From Acidobacteriota bacterium (GTDB lineage Bacteria > Acidobacteriota > Thermoanaerobaculia > Multivoradales > Multivoraceae), in the NCBI GenBank assembly GCA_026707545.1, contig JAPOWR010000001.1, forward strand, positions 2,199,778 through 2,263,777: a stretch of DNA of 64,000 nucleotides, in the 5' to 3' direction. Both the position numbers and the translations under genes were made by a program. This document shows positions 1 through 7,697 of the stretch, one piece after another. Numbering within the stretch: the first letter of the stretch is position 1; every line of letters starts with the position of its first letter. Under the pieces are notes generated by a model. That model searched no databases, was not told where the DNA came from, and saw only the letters and a program-made list of their open reading frames with translations.

Positions 1-1011
1 GAACGGGCGGCCGGCCGCCTGACCTACGATGACGGCGCCGCCGCCGTCACGCCATCGACGATCTACGACCTGGCCTCGCTGACCAAGGTCATCGCAACGA
101 CGACCCTGATGATGCGCCGGGTCGAGGCCGGCGCCCTCGATCTGGACGACACCGCGGCCTCCCGCCTGCCAGAGCTCGAGGGGTCGCCGGTGGGCGAGGC
201 AACGCTGCGGGATCTCCTGGCCCATTCGAGCGGGCTGCCCTGCTGCACCGAGCTGTTCCGGGAGCTCGGGGAAGGTCTCGACCGCGACGAGGCCCGGACC
301 CGCTACCTGGAGCACATCGCCGCCACCGAACCGGAGGTCGCGCCCCGCGAACGGTCGATCTACTCGGACCTCGGAGTGCTGCTGCTCGGAGAGATCCTGG
401 AGCGCGAATCGGGCAACAGCCTCATGGAACAGGTCCAGGAGGAGATTCTCGATCCGCTGGGGCTGGCCGCCACCGGCTACCTGCCCGCGGATTCCCTACG
501 CAACCGGATCGCTCCGACCGAGTTCGATTCCTGGCGCGGCCGACTGCCGCATGGCGAAGTCCACGACGAGAACACCCATGCCCTGGGCGGCTTAGCGCCC
601 CACGCCGGCCTGTTCGGTACCGCGCGCGACGTCGCCGCGTTCGCCCAGATGATGCTGAACGGCGGCGCCTACGGCGATCGTCGGATCGCGGGCGACGGCG
701 CCGTCGCCCTCTTCACCCGCCGGGCCGAGCTCGTGCCCGGCAGCAGCCGTGCGCTCGGCTGGGACACACCGTCTGATCCCAGTTCCGCGGGACGTTACTT
801 CTCCGCCCGCTCCTTCGGCCACACCGGCTTCACCGGCACCTCGCTCTGGATCGATCCGGAACTCGAGCTGATCGTCGTCCTGCTGACCAACCGGGTTCAC
901 CCGACCCGCGAGAACATCGCGATCCGCAGGCTCCGGCCGGCGATCCACGACGCAGTGGTTCTGGCCATCGACGACGCGGAGGTCGAGCTCCGGGGCGCTG
1001 GCCAGCGCTAG
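1..1011 (+). CDS. Serine hydrolase, beta-lactamase/penicillin-binding-protein fold, 5' truncated
   Basis: The reading frame is open from base 1, so the N-terminus lies outside the window; 336 codons including the stop are present. The fragment shows the class C beta-lactamase/D-alanyl-D-alanine carboxypeptidase pattern: SLTK at fragment residues 26-29 (nucleophile Ser and Lys), a Tyr-Ser-Asp triad near 121-123, and His-Thr-Gly at 274-276 in the place of KTG. Members hydrolyse esters, amides or cell-wall peptides, usually in the periplasm; the substrate cannot be read from sequence. An internal Met at base 109 would delete the nucleophile motif and is not the true start. It converges with the SMUG1-like gene, and the ends overlap by about 4 bases. 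Confidence 0.85.
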   Translation, partial: ERAAGRLTYDDGAAAVTPSTIYDLASLTKVIATTTLMMRRVEAGALDLDDTAASRLPELEGSPVGEATLRDLLAHSSGLPCCTELFRELGEGLDRDEARTRYLEHIAATEPEVAPRERSIYSDLGVLLLGEILERESGNSLMEQVQEEILDPLGLAATGYLPADSLRNRIAPTEFDSWRGRLPHGEVHDENTHALGGLAPHAGLFGTARDVAAFAQMMLNGGAYGDRRIAGDGAVALFTRRAELVPGSSRALGWDTPSDPSSAGRYFSARSFGHTGFTGTSLWIDPELELIVVLLTNRVHPTRENIAIRRLRPAIHDAVVLAIDDAEVELRGAGQR

Positions 1012-1721
1012 CTCTGGAACTTCACGCCCAGGGCGCGCAGATCACGTTCCGCCTGCTCCTGCCAGCCACGGTTCGCGGCCGGACTGGCCGGGCTCGGATG
1101 GAGCATCCGGCCGACCGGCACGCCCAGGTCCCCGAGCGCCCGGCGCGCCCGGCCCTCCGCGAACACGCCGATGCCGACCACCAGTCGGGGTTCCAGCGCT
1201 TCGACCGCCTGCCGAAGCGCTCGATCGCAGGCCTGAAACAGAGGCGCCTTCTCGCGTGCCGGCAGCCGGTCCGGAGTCAGGTTGGCGCCGCTCTCCAGGA
1301 GAAACGCCAGCGGGCAGTAGTTCCAGATCAGGAACCGCTTGAAGAACGCCTCCGGGTTCCCGAAACGCTGCTTCGCCCAGCCCCAGACCCGCCGGCCGCT
1401 GACCTCGCTCCGCCGGCAGTCGAAGCCGAGAATCGGGCGTTTCGGGTGTTGCTCCGCGGGCGGCTCCACTCCCGCTTCGATGCCCAGCCACTCCCGCACG
1501 TACGCCACCTCGCCAAACGGCACGCCGGTCTGGGTCATGCCCCACGGTCCGGGGTTCATCCCCACGAGAATCACCCTGCCTGGTCCGGCGCCGGCCAGAT
1601 TCAGGTACGCGTGGTGCGCCACCCGGGCGTAGATCAGCGGGTTGTAGACGTGAGCGACTGGCGGGCCGAAACGAAGGTCGTCGACCGCCGAAGCGAGTTC
1701 GTCCGCGATCCTGGTCAGCAA
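1008..1721 (-). CDS. SMUG1-type uracil-DNA glycosylase
   Basis: This 237-residue protein belongs to the uracil-DNA glycosylase superfamily, which excises uracil (and oxidised pyrimidines in SMUG1) from DNA to start base-excision repair. Residues 54-61 read GMNPGPWG followed by MTQTGVPFG, the SMUG1 catalytic loop with its Asn. The second signature, HPSP...ANRGW, lies near the C-terminus and carries the catalytic-loop His. It lacks the Cys cluster expected of family 4/5 enzymes. The start is TTG; no better in-frame start precedes it within the short gap to the acyl-CoA ligase, so it is probably the last gene of the minus-strand run. SMUG1 is best known from animals, with scattered bacterial homologues. 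Confidence 0.88.
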   Translation of the reverse strand: MLTRIADELASAVDDLRFGPPVAHVYNPLIYARVAHHAYLNLAGAGPGRVILVGMNPGPWGMTQTGVPFGEVAYVREWLGIEAGVEPPAEQHPKRPILGFDCRRSEVSGRRVWGWAKQRFGNPEAFFKRFLIWNYCPLAFLLESGANLTPDRLPAREKAPLFQACDRALRQAVEALEPRLVVGIGVFAEGRARRALGDLGVPVGRMLHPSPASPAANRGWQEQAERDLRALGVKFQS

Positions 1722-1739
1722 GCCAGTCGCCGTCCGGCC

Positions 1740-3311
1740 TCAGACGATCCGCGAGGTGCGGCCCGTCCAGTAGCGGTCGCGCAGCAGGCGCTTGTAGAGC
1801 TTGCCGGTGGGAAGCCGCGGGAGCTGCTCCTCGAAGTCGATCGACTTCGGCGCCTTGTAGTGCGCGACGCGCTCCCGCGCATAGGCGCGGAGCTCTTCGG
1901 CAAGATCCGGACTCTCCTCGAACCCCGGCATCAACTGGACGACCGCCTTGACCTCTTCTCCCAGGTCCTCGTTCGGCACGCCGATCACCGCCACGTCGGC
2001 CACCTTCGGGTGGAGGATCAGAGCGTCCTCGATCTCCTGGGGATAGATGTTGACGCCGCCCGAGATGATCATGAACGCCTTGCGGTCGGTCAGGAAGACG
2101 TAGCCGTCCTCGTCCAGGTAGCCGACATCGCCGAGAGTGCTCCAGCGGGGATGGCGCGGGTGCCGCGAGCCGAGGGTCTTCTCCCGGTCGCCGTGGTACT
2201 CGAACAGGTCCGCGTCCTCGGGCGGTTCGAAGAAGATCGTCCCCGGCTCGCCCGCCGGCAACTCCTCGCCCTCGTCGTCACAGATGTGCACCGTCGCGGT
2301 CAGGCACTGGCCGACCGTTCCTGGTTTTCTCAGCCACTCCTCCGTTTCGACCGCGCACATGCCGTTGCCCTCGGAGCCGGCGTAGTACTCCAGGATGATC
2401 GGCCCCCACCACTCGATCATCCGGCGTTTGACGTCGACCGGACAGGGAGCGGCGGCGTGAATCGCCCGCTTGTGGCTCGACAGGTCGTAACGTGTGCGCG
2501 CCTCCTGAGGGAGCTTGAGCATCCGGTTGAACATCGTCGGCACCCACTGGCTAACGGTGATTCCGTAGTCCTCGATCGCCTTGAGCGAGAGTTCCGGGTC
2601 GAACCGCTCCATGACGACCGCCGTGCCACCGAGAGTCTGCGTGCCGGCCGTGAAGCCGAGCGGCGCCGCGTGGTAAAGGGGAGCCGGCGACAGGTAGATC
2701 GAATCGGCGTCGATGCCGTAGATCGTGGTCAGCACCTCGAACCGCTGGTCCGGCATCTCCTCCACCGACAGGCCGGTCAGCGGTCGCAGGATGCCCTTGG
2801 GCCGCCCGGTCGTGCCGGAGCTGTAGAGCATCGTGCTGCCCCGCGGTTGATCGGCGAGCGGCTCGGCCGGAAACGCGGCTGTCGCCTCGCCATAGTCGTC
2901 CCAGCCCGGCGGAGTTCCCGTTCGGTCGTCGCCAACGATCAGCCGGATCGGACAGCTCGGGATCATGTCGGTCAGTTCGGCACACGCTTCGGCCAGCTTC
3001 GCCGAACCGACGATGCTCTCCGCGCCGCAGTCCTTGACGATGTACGCCGCCTCCTCCGCGGTCAGGTAGCGGTTCACCGTCGTCAGGTAGAGGCCCGACC
3101 GGATCGCCGCCCAGTAGACGTCGAAGTACCGCGGGTCGTTCTCCATGAAGATCGCCACATGGTCGCGCGGCCGCAGGCCCTGCGCGTACCAGAGCTGAGC
3201 CAGCCGGTTCGACCTTCGATCGAGTTCGAAGTAGGTAACCGACTCCCCGGTTGCGGCCATGATGACCGCCGGCTTGTCGGGTGTCTCGCGCGCGTACCTG
3301 CCGGGATACAT
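1740..3311 (-). CDS. AMP-binding acyl-CoA synthetase (ligase)
   Basis: This 523-residue ANL-superfamily enzyme activates a carboxylic acid with ATP to an acyl-adenylate and then transfers it to CoA. The phosphate-binding A3 motif YSSGTTGRPKG lies at residues 163-173. A GSEG element follows in mid-protein, then the LGDVGYLDEDGY and DRKAFMIISGG hinge motifs, and the C-terminal PTGKLYKR carrying the catalytic Lys. Length and motifs fit medium/long-chain or bile-acid-type CoA ligases, but the acid is not identifiable. It sits 36 bases downstream of the lipoprotein gene and 18 bases upstream of the SMUG1 gene on the same strand, so cotranscription is plausible without implying a shared pathway. 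Confidence 0.9.
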   Translation of the reverse strand: MYPGRYARETPDKPAVIMAATGESVTYFELDRRSNRLAQLWYAQGLRPRDHVAIFMENDPRYFDVYWAAIRSGLYLTTVNRYLTAEEAAYIVKDCGAESIVGSAKLAEACAELTDMIPSCPIRLIVGDDRTGTPPGWDDYGEATAAFPAEPLADQPRGSTMLYSSGTTGRPKGILRPLTGLSVEEMPDQRFEVLTTIYGIDADSIYLSPAPLYHAAPLGFTAGTQTLGGTAVVMERFDPELSLKAIEDYGITVSQWVPTMFNRMLKLPQEARTRYDLSSHKRAIHAAAPCPVDVKRRMIEWWGPIILEYYAGSEGNGMCAVETEEWLRKPGTVGQCLTATVHICDDEGEELPAGEPGTIFFEPPEDADLFEYHGDREKTLGSRHPRHPRWSTLGDVGYLDEDGYVFLTDRKAFMIISGGVNIYPQEIEDALILHPKVADVAVIGVPNEDLGEEVKAVVQLMPGFEESPDLAEELRAYARERVAHYKAPKSIDFEEQLPRLPTGKLYKRLLRDRYWTGRTSRIV

Positions 3312-3347
3312 CGACGCGGCCTGCTCCGGAATCGCTTCGCCCGCGAC

Positions 3348-3899
3348 TCAGGAGCCCACCGGCTCCATCTGCCAACTGAGCATGAACTCGCCGCGGCACG
3401 GGATCTGCCGGGTCACGTCGATTTCAACCTCGGCATCGACAACCGCGCTGTCCGGCGCCTCGAAGCGGCCGACGACCCGCGCCCTGATGTAACCGTCGTT
3501 GTCGACACGGAAGTCGTTCGGCGTGCGGAAGCTGAAACCGGCGTTGCGGACCGGCACCCGCACGTCCACGTTCCCGAACCGGCTGAAGGCGTCGACCACC
3601 GCGCCGCACGCCTCCGACTGGCCTTCCAGCAGGTCGGCGAGCCCCGGCAGTTCGACGAGGAACGCGGTCAGGACCGCTTCGTCGTTGTCACGCTCGAGAA
3701 GGAAACGCAGCACCTCTCCCTGATCGCCGGTGCCCGACCATTCGCCGACCGAGAAGACGACCAGCTCGACGCCCAGAAGGTCGCCCCGGTTATCGCAACC
3801 CCCGAGCAGGAGAACGAGCAGCGAAGCGGCCAGCACGATCACGCTACGGCGGCCTGAACTGTGGGGAGGCCTCGCTGGCGGTAGGTCTCGCACGGACAT
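3348..3899 (-). CDS. Hypothetical lipoprotein
   Basis: This 183-residue protein starts with basic residues, then a Leu/Val-rich segment ending in LLGGC, a lipobox placing the lipidated Cys near residue 35. The mature part has alternating hydrophobic beta-like stretches and two Cys residues near the C-terminal half, with no family that I recognise. A shorter start inside the Arg-rich leader is possible. It begins 9 bases after the symporter gene, so it probably shares its transcript and may act at the membrane with it. Function unknown. Confidence 0.7.
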   Translation of the reverse strand: MSVRDLPPARPPHSSGRRSVIVLAASLLVLLLGGCDNRGDLLGVELVVFSVGEWSGTGDQGEVLRFLLERDNDEAVLTAFLVELPGLADLLEGQSEACGAVVDAFSRFGNVDVRVPVRNAGFSFRTPNDFRVDNDGYIRARVVGRFEAPDSAVVDAEVEIDVTRQIPCRGEFMLSWQMEPVGS

Positions 3900-3908
3900 G
3901 GGAGAAGG

Positions 3909-5393
3909 TCACCCTATCGCAGCGCCCTTCGTCCGACGCGACCGCGACATCAGAAGACCCACCACGAAGATCGTCAACGTACCGATGACCGTGATCATGT
4001 AACTGTGGAGCGGAATCCGCAGCACGGCCAAACCCCCTTCGAGCTGTGGCGAAACGGTCATCCAGACGATGACCAGCACGCCAACCGCCACCCCCGCCTG
4101 CGCCGCGGCGCGGCCCGCGCGCGGCGCCAGCCGGTCGAGCGCGAACAGTCCCAGCAATCCACCGGCAAAGATGCCGGACACGGTCCACCAGACGTCGAGC
4201 AGGCTGGCGGCGCCGATCATGAGCAGCGCCGCGCCCGTGCCGAGCACTCCAATGCCTACCGTGGCGCGTCGGAGCACGCGGAGGTCCTCGACCTCCACGC
4301 CCGCGGGACCCGGTTCGGGCCGTACGTACGTGCGGTAGATGTCCGACAGGAACACCGTGGCCGAACTGTTGAAGGAGGTGTCGATGCTGCTCATCGCAGC
4401 CGCGAACAGCGCCGCGATCAGAAGACCCGCGGCCCCGCCCGGCAACCGGGTCGAGATGTAGTGCGGGAACGCCTGATCGGCGGCGACTCCGGCGGCCTCG
4501 GGCTGCCCCTGGAGAACCACGAAGAGCCCGGTGCCGATGAAGAAGAAGACCGCCGACACCGGCAGGTAGAGGCCGGCCGCCAGCCACACGGATTGCTGCG
4601 CCGCTCGGTCGCTGCTGGCCACGTGGTAGCGCTGGACGTAGCTCTGGTCGATGCCGAAGTTGTTGAAGTTGATGAACAGCCCGTAGATCAGCACGACCCA
4701 GAACGTCGAAGTCGTGAAGTCGAAGGCGAAGCTGCCGAGGGAGAACTTCCCTTCTGCCTGCGCCGTCTCGAGCAGTCCGCTCCAGCCCCCCGGCGCATCG
4801 AGGATCAGGAGGCCGACGACGATCAGCGCGCCGACGGTCAGCACGACACTCTGGATCACGTCGGTCCAGATGACCGCCTCGATGCCGCCAACGAGCGTGT
4901 AGATCGTGACGACGATGCCGGTGCACAGGATGATCCACGGCACCGGCCAGCCCGTCAGGGCGTTCAGCGCCAGCGCCACCCCGAAGAGGATGGACCCCAC
5001 CCGCGCGAACTGGGTCAGCAGGTAGCAGGCCACGGCGTAGGTGCGCGCCCAGCGGCCGAAACGGCCTTCCAGATGGTCGTAGGCCGATACCGCGCCACCC
5101 CGCCGGTAGAACGGGATCCACCACCGCGCCGCCAGGAATGCCGCCACCGGCAGCGACAGCGAAAACACGAAGGCGTTCCAGTTGCCGCCAAACGCCTGCC
5201 CGGGAACCCCGATGAACGTGTTGCTGGACAGGAAGGTGCCGAACATCGACAGGCCCACCGCCCAGCCTGGCAGCGCGCCGCCGGCGATCATGAAGCCGCG
5301 CGCGGTCCGGCTCCGCCGGGCAAGCGAGATCCCGAGGGCGATGACCGCCAGAACGTAGGCGGCGAATACGAAGAGGTCTAGGCCGGCCGTCAC
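3909..5393 (-). CDS. Sodium:solute symporter (SSS/SLC5 family)
   Basis: This 494-residue polytopic protein carries about 13 hydrophobic segments typical of sodium-coupled sugar, sialic-acid or carboxylate carriers. The N-terminal TM1 region (GLDLFVFAAYVLAVIALG) is followed by the family's 'FMIAGGALPGWAVGLSMFGTF' zone, which forms part of the sodium site, and later by an 'AAMSSIDTSFNSSATV' segment matching the conserved TM8 Ser region. I chose the GTG at 5393 because it overlaps the sialidase-like gene's stop as GTGA, a pattern used repeatedly in this window; a GTG at 5426 would add 11 residues. Coupling to the sialidase-like gene suggests import of a released sugar acid, which is inference. 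Confidence 0.88.
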   Translation of the reverse strand: MTAGLDLFVFAAYVLAVIALGISLARRSRTARGFMIAGGALPGWAVGLSMFGTFLSSNTFIGVPGQAFGGNWNAFVFSLSLPVAAFLAARWWIPFYRRGGAVSAYDHLEGRFGRWARTYAVACYLLTQFARVGSILFGVALALNALTGWPVPWIILCTGIVVTIYTLVGGIEAVIWTDVIQSVVLTVGALIVVGLLILDAPGGWSGLLETAQAEGKFSLGSFAFDFTTSTFWVVLIYGLFINFNNFGIDQSYVQRYHVASSDRAAQQSVWLAAGLYLPVSAVFFFIGTGLFVVLQGQPEAAGVAADQAFPHYISTRLPGGAAGLLIAALFAAAMSSIDTSFNSSATVFLSDIYRTYVRPEPGPAGVEVEDLRVLRRATVGIGVLGTGAALLMIGAASLLDVWWTVSGIFAGGLLGLFALDRLAPRAGRAAAQAGVAVGVLVIVWMTVSPQLEGGLAVLRIPLHSYMITVIGTLTIFVVGLLMSRSRRTKGAAIG

Positions 5394-6526
5394 TCGGGAG
5401 ACAGGACCGGCGCTTCGCTCGGCCACTCGATGCCCGGCATGGGGTACCTAGGAAGCGCCGCGGGATCGAGCACGAAGTGCCGGATGCGAGTGCGCCGGTG
5501 CGTGTAGGTCACATGGACTTGGCCGTCGCCAGTCTGGATCACCGCCGGATAGGAGTACTCGCCGTCCTGGTCCTCCAGCATCAGCGCCGCGTCCCAGGTG
5601 TCTCCATCGTCCGACAACGCGACGTTCAGGCGCGAGCGGGAACCGGCCCAGGCGCCGTCTATCCGCACCTTGTGGTTGTAGACGAGCAGATGCCTGCCGT
5701 CCGCCAGGGTCAGACCGTCGACACCGGCGTCGGGGTTGAGCAGACCGGTGGCATAGATCGGCCCCCACGTCCTACCGTCGTCAGCGGAACGGGAAGCGGC
5801 GATGCGGCTCTGCTTGGAGCGGAACATCGCCAGGAGCTCGCCGCCACCGAGGGTGAAGATCGTCGGCTGGATGATCCAGAAGTCCTCGCCGGTCGCCGTC
5901 TTGCCGGCCAACCGGTCCGTACGGGTCCAGTTCCGTCCGAGGTCGGTCGACCGCTCGAAGTGAGCCCGCCAGGCTGGAGGGTCCGGCGCATCCTCGATAC
6001 TCGAACCCGCCAGCAGCGAGCCGTCGGCTAGGGTGATCGGCTTGTTCTTGATCGGACCCAGGATGCCGTCCGGAAGCCGCCGCGGCTCGCTCCAGGTGCG
6101 GCCATCGTCGTCCGACTCCATGACCATGCCCCACCACTCCGGCGGACTCGGCCCCACCTTGAAGAAGAGCAGCAGGGGTACGCCGTTCCGGGGCGACTGG
6201 TAGAGCACCGGGTTCCAGGTCGGGTAGCGAACGCCGTCCGCCTGAACGCCGTTGGCCACTTCGACAGGGGCCGTCCAGCCGTCGACGCCGTGCCCGCTGA
6301 ACCAGATGCCGACATCCGCGTTCCGCTCGGCGGTCCCGCCGAACCAGGCAGCGACCAGAGCGCCAGACGCCGTCTCGGCGATCGTCGAGGCGTGGCATTC
6401 CGGATGCGGCGCATCGTTGAAGATGAACTCGGCCAGCACGACGCCATTCTCGGCTGCCGCCGGTGCCGTGAGCATTGCGGCAAGCGCTGCGGCCACGGCG
6501 CCTGTCCGTTGTCGCGGGCTCATCAC
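5390..6526 (-). CDS. Exported Asp-box (BNR) sialidase-like protein
   Basis: This 378-residue protein has a signal peptide cut near residues 20-25 (AAAE). Four Asp boxes follow: SDDDGRTW at 138-145, STDLGRNW at 193-200, SADDGRTW at 247-254 and SDDGDTW at 305-311, which is the six-bladed beta-propeller pattern of exo-sialidases. The N-terminal HPECHAST region and the late YPAVIQ and YTHRRTRIRH stretches match the sialidase-superfamily subgroup common in environmental genomes, whose true substrate is often untested. The GTG start overlaps the upstream selenoprotein stop (GTGA), and an ATG follows as codon 2. It is coupled to the symporter downstream, so a scavenging role for glycans is likely but unproven. 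Confidence 0.85.
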   Translation of the reverse strand: MMSPRQRTGAVAAALAAMLTAPAAAENGVVLAEFIFNDAPHPECHASTIAETASGALVAAWFGGTAERNADVGIWFSGHGVDGWTAPVEVANGVQADGVRYPTWNPVLYQSPRNGVPLLLFFKVGPSPPEWWGMVMESDDDGRTWSEPRRLPDGILGPIKNKPITLADGSLLAGSSIEDAPDPPAWRAHFERSTDLGRNWTRTDRLAGKTATGEDFWIIQPTIFTLGGGELLAMFRSKQSRIAASRSADDGRTWGPIYATGLLNPDAGVDGLTLADGRHLLVYNHKVRIDGAWAGSRSRLNVALSDDGDTWDAALMLEDQDGEYSYPAVIQTGDGQVHVTYTHRRTRIRHFVLDPAALPRYPMPGIEWPSEAPVLSPE

Positions 6527-7059
6527 GGCGCGTCCTGTGGCGCAGCGGAAAGAAGCAGCCCTTCAGCCTGACGAATGATCTCGCGCGCCCGTTCCAGCAG
6601 CTCCGCATCGGTCGCGCTGCTGATCGGATGCTCGATCACAGCGAACGGGTAGCCCGGCGCACCGCAGGCCTGCGCCATCAGCTCGGCGCCGTCGACGAAC
6701 GCCGACGTCATCACCCCGACGGCCGGCACACCCTCCCGCTCGAACGTGACGGCGTCGTGCAGACTGCACGACGAGCAGCTCCCTCAGTCGCCGACGCCGG
6801 TGATGACCAGGCGGCGCCTTGCCAGACGGCGCACGAGTTCCGGCTCGGCCGGAGCGCTGTAGTTCCCCTTCGTCGCCCGCTCGACCGCGGTCACCTGCCA
6901 GCGTTGGCGCAGCAGCGACTCCACATGGTCGAACAGCGGAACCACACCGGCCTTGCCGTTCGAGAGCAGGGCAGCATCGACCCCTGCCAGGGTTTTCAGC
7001 CGGGGTGCCGGTGAGAGCTGCGGCGAAGAGCCCTCCCAGGACGGATCGAGAACTTGCAT
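6523..7059 (-). CDS. UGSC-family selenoprotein (in-frame UGA = selenocysteine 92)
   Basis: Reading through the TGA at 6784-6786 gives one 178-residue protein. The codons around it read V-I-T-G-V-G-D-U-G-S-C-S-S-C-S-L-H-D-A-V, the hallmark U-G-S-C motif of a recognised but uncharacterised bacterial selenoprotein family. Both flanks stay in the same frame and read as family-like protein: LLSNGK and a helix-rich half before the Sec, and VPAVGVMTSAFV after it. A conventional caller would split the gene into an upstream 91-codon piece and a downstream 68-codon piece. A stem-loop fitting the bacterial SECIS rule lies just after the UGA. The ATG at 7059 has a TACACT box 7 bases upstream. The stop overlaps the sialidase-like start. 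A redox role at Sec92/Cys95 is inferred. Confidence 0.9.
6754..6772 (-). promoter_or_regulatory. Candidate bacterial SECIS hairpin
   Basis: On the minus strand, 11 bases after the UGA, a perfect 7-bp stem GTCGTGC/GCACGAC (6772-6766 with 6760-6754) encloses the 5-base loop AGTCT (6765-6761). The loop's second base is G, 20 bases past the UGA. This meets the published bacterial SECIS rule: an apical hairpin roughly 16-37 bases downstream with a G among the first two loop bases. The stem top and loop resemble the E. coli fdhF element (loop AGGUCU). SelB would bind it to deliver Sec-tRNA. Confidence 0.82.
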
Positions 7060-7066
7060 GGTTCGG

Positions 7067-7072
7067 AGTGTA
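7067..7072 (-). promoter_or_regulatory. Probable -10 box for the UGSC operon
   Basis: TACACT (minus strand) lies 7 bases upstream of the selenoprotein ATG, too close for a ribosome-binding leader. It fits a leaderless transcript starting at or near the ATG. No convincing -35 was seen. Confidence 0.45.
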
Positions 7073-7088
7073 GCCCCGGACGGCTACA
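7069..7088. repeat. Inverted repeat in divergent intergenic region
   Basis: Arms TGTAGCC (7069-7075) and GGCTACA (7082-7088) are perfect inverted copies with a 6-base spacer. They sit between the divergent UGSC and DHFR-like genes and overlap the presumed -10 of the selenoprotein gene, so this could be a repressor operator or an RNA hairpin. Only one copy was seen. Confidence 0.4.
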
Positions 7089-7155
7089 GACTAGGCTCTG
7101 CGACGTCCTGCCGAACTGCTGGCATGAGGACACTCGCGGGAAGGAACGAGGAACC

Positions 7156-7680
7156 ATGAGGAGAGTTCGCTACTGCGTCGCCATGAGCCTGGACGGCTAC
7201 ATCGCCGGCCCCAACGGCGAAGCGGACTGGATCGTCATCGATCCCGACTACGACTTCGCCGAACTGTACGGCGAGTTCGACACCTACCTGATCGGCCGGA
7301 AGACCTTCGAGAGCACCGGGGGCCAGGACCAGGGCTCGATGCCCGGCGCGCGGACCTACGTGTTCTCGCGGACCCTGAAGCAGAGCGACTACAGGAACCT
7401 CACGATCGTCGGCGACGACTGGAAGGAGGTCGTCAAGTCCCTGCGCGAGGAGGACAGCAAGAAGGACATCTGGCTGTTCGGCGGTGGGTCGCTGTTCCGC
7501 AGCCTCGCCGAGGCGGGCCTCGTCGACACGGTGGAGGTCGCGGTGATTCCAACGATTCTCGGCGGTGGAGTTCCGCTGATCGCCGAGCCGGTGCCGCGGA
7601 TCAAGCTCGAACTAGAGGCACAGAACGTCTACAAGGAGACGGGGACGGTCGATCTGGTCTACTCCGTGGAGCGGGCCTAG
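7156..7680 (+). CDS. Dihydrofolate reductase-like (RibD C-terminal family) protein
   Basis: This 174-residue protein opens with the strand-loop R-Y-C-V-A-M-S-L-D-G-Y-I-A, the nucleotide-site start of the DHFR/RibD C-terminal fold. It continues with YLIGRKTFES and WLFGGGSLFRSL, which form the NADPH-binding Gly-rich loop, and ends with a short beta region. The family contains bacterial YyaP/YwjB-like reductases of unknown substrate; genuine folate reduction is not shown. I chose the ATG at 7156 because AAGGAACGAGG gives a good ribosome-binding site; an upstream ATG at 7054 has no support. It is transcribed away from the selenoprotein operon as a single gene. Confidence 0.85.
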   Translation: MRRVRYCVAMSLDGYIAGPNGEADWIVIDPDYDFAELYGEFDTYLIGRKTFESTGGQDQGSMPGARTYVFSRTLKQSDYRNLTIVGDDWKEVVKSLREEDSKKDIWLFGGGSLFRSLAEAGLVDTVEVAVIPTILGGGVPLIAEPVPRIKLELEAQNVYKETGTVDLVYSVERA

Positions 7681-7697
7681 CTAGCGCCGCCTCCCAG

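Noticed and set aside
1098..3857. A 919-codon open frame on the plus strand opposite the SMUG1, acyl-CoA ligase and lipoprotein genes
   Set aside because: It is an antisense artefact of high GC: the minus strand carries recognisable motifs (SMUG1 loop, SGTTGRPKG), while this frame gives low-complexity Arg/Asp-rich protein.
6523..6729. Treating the two short frames around the TGA as a pseudogene or two separate genes
   Set aside because: The in-frame continuity, UGSC motif and SECIS-like hairpin together argue for selenocysteine.
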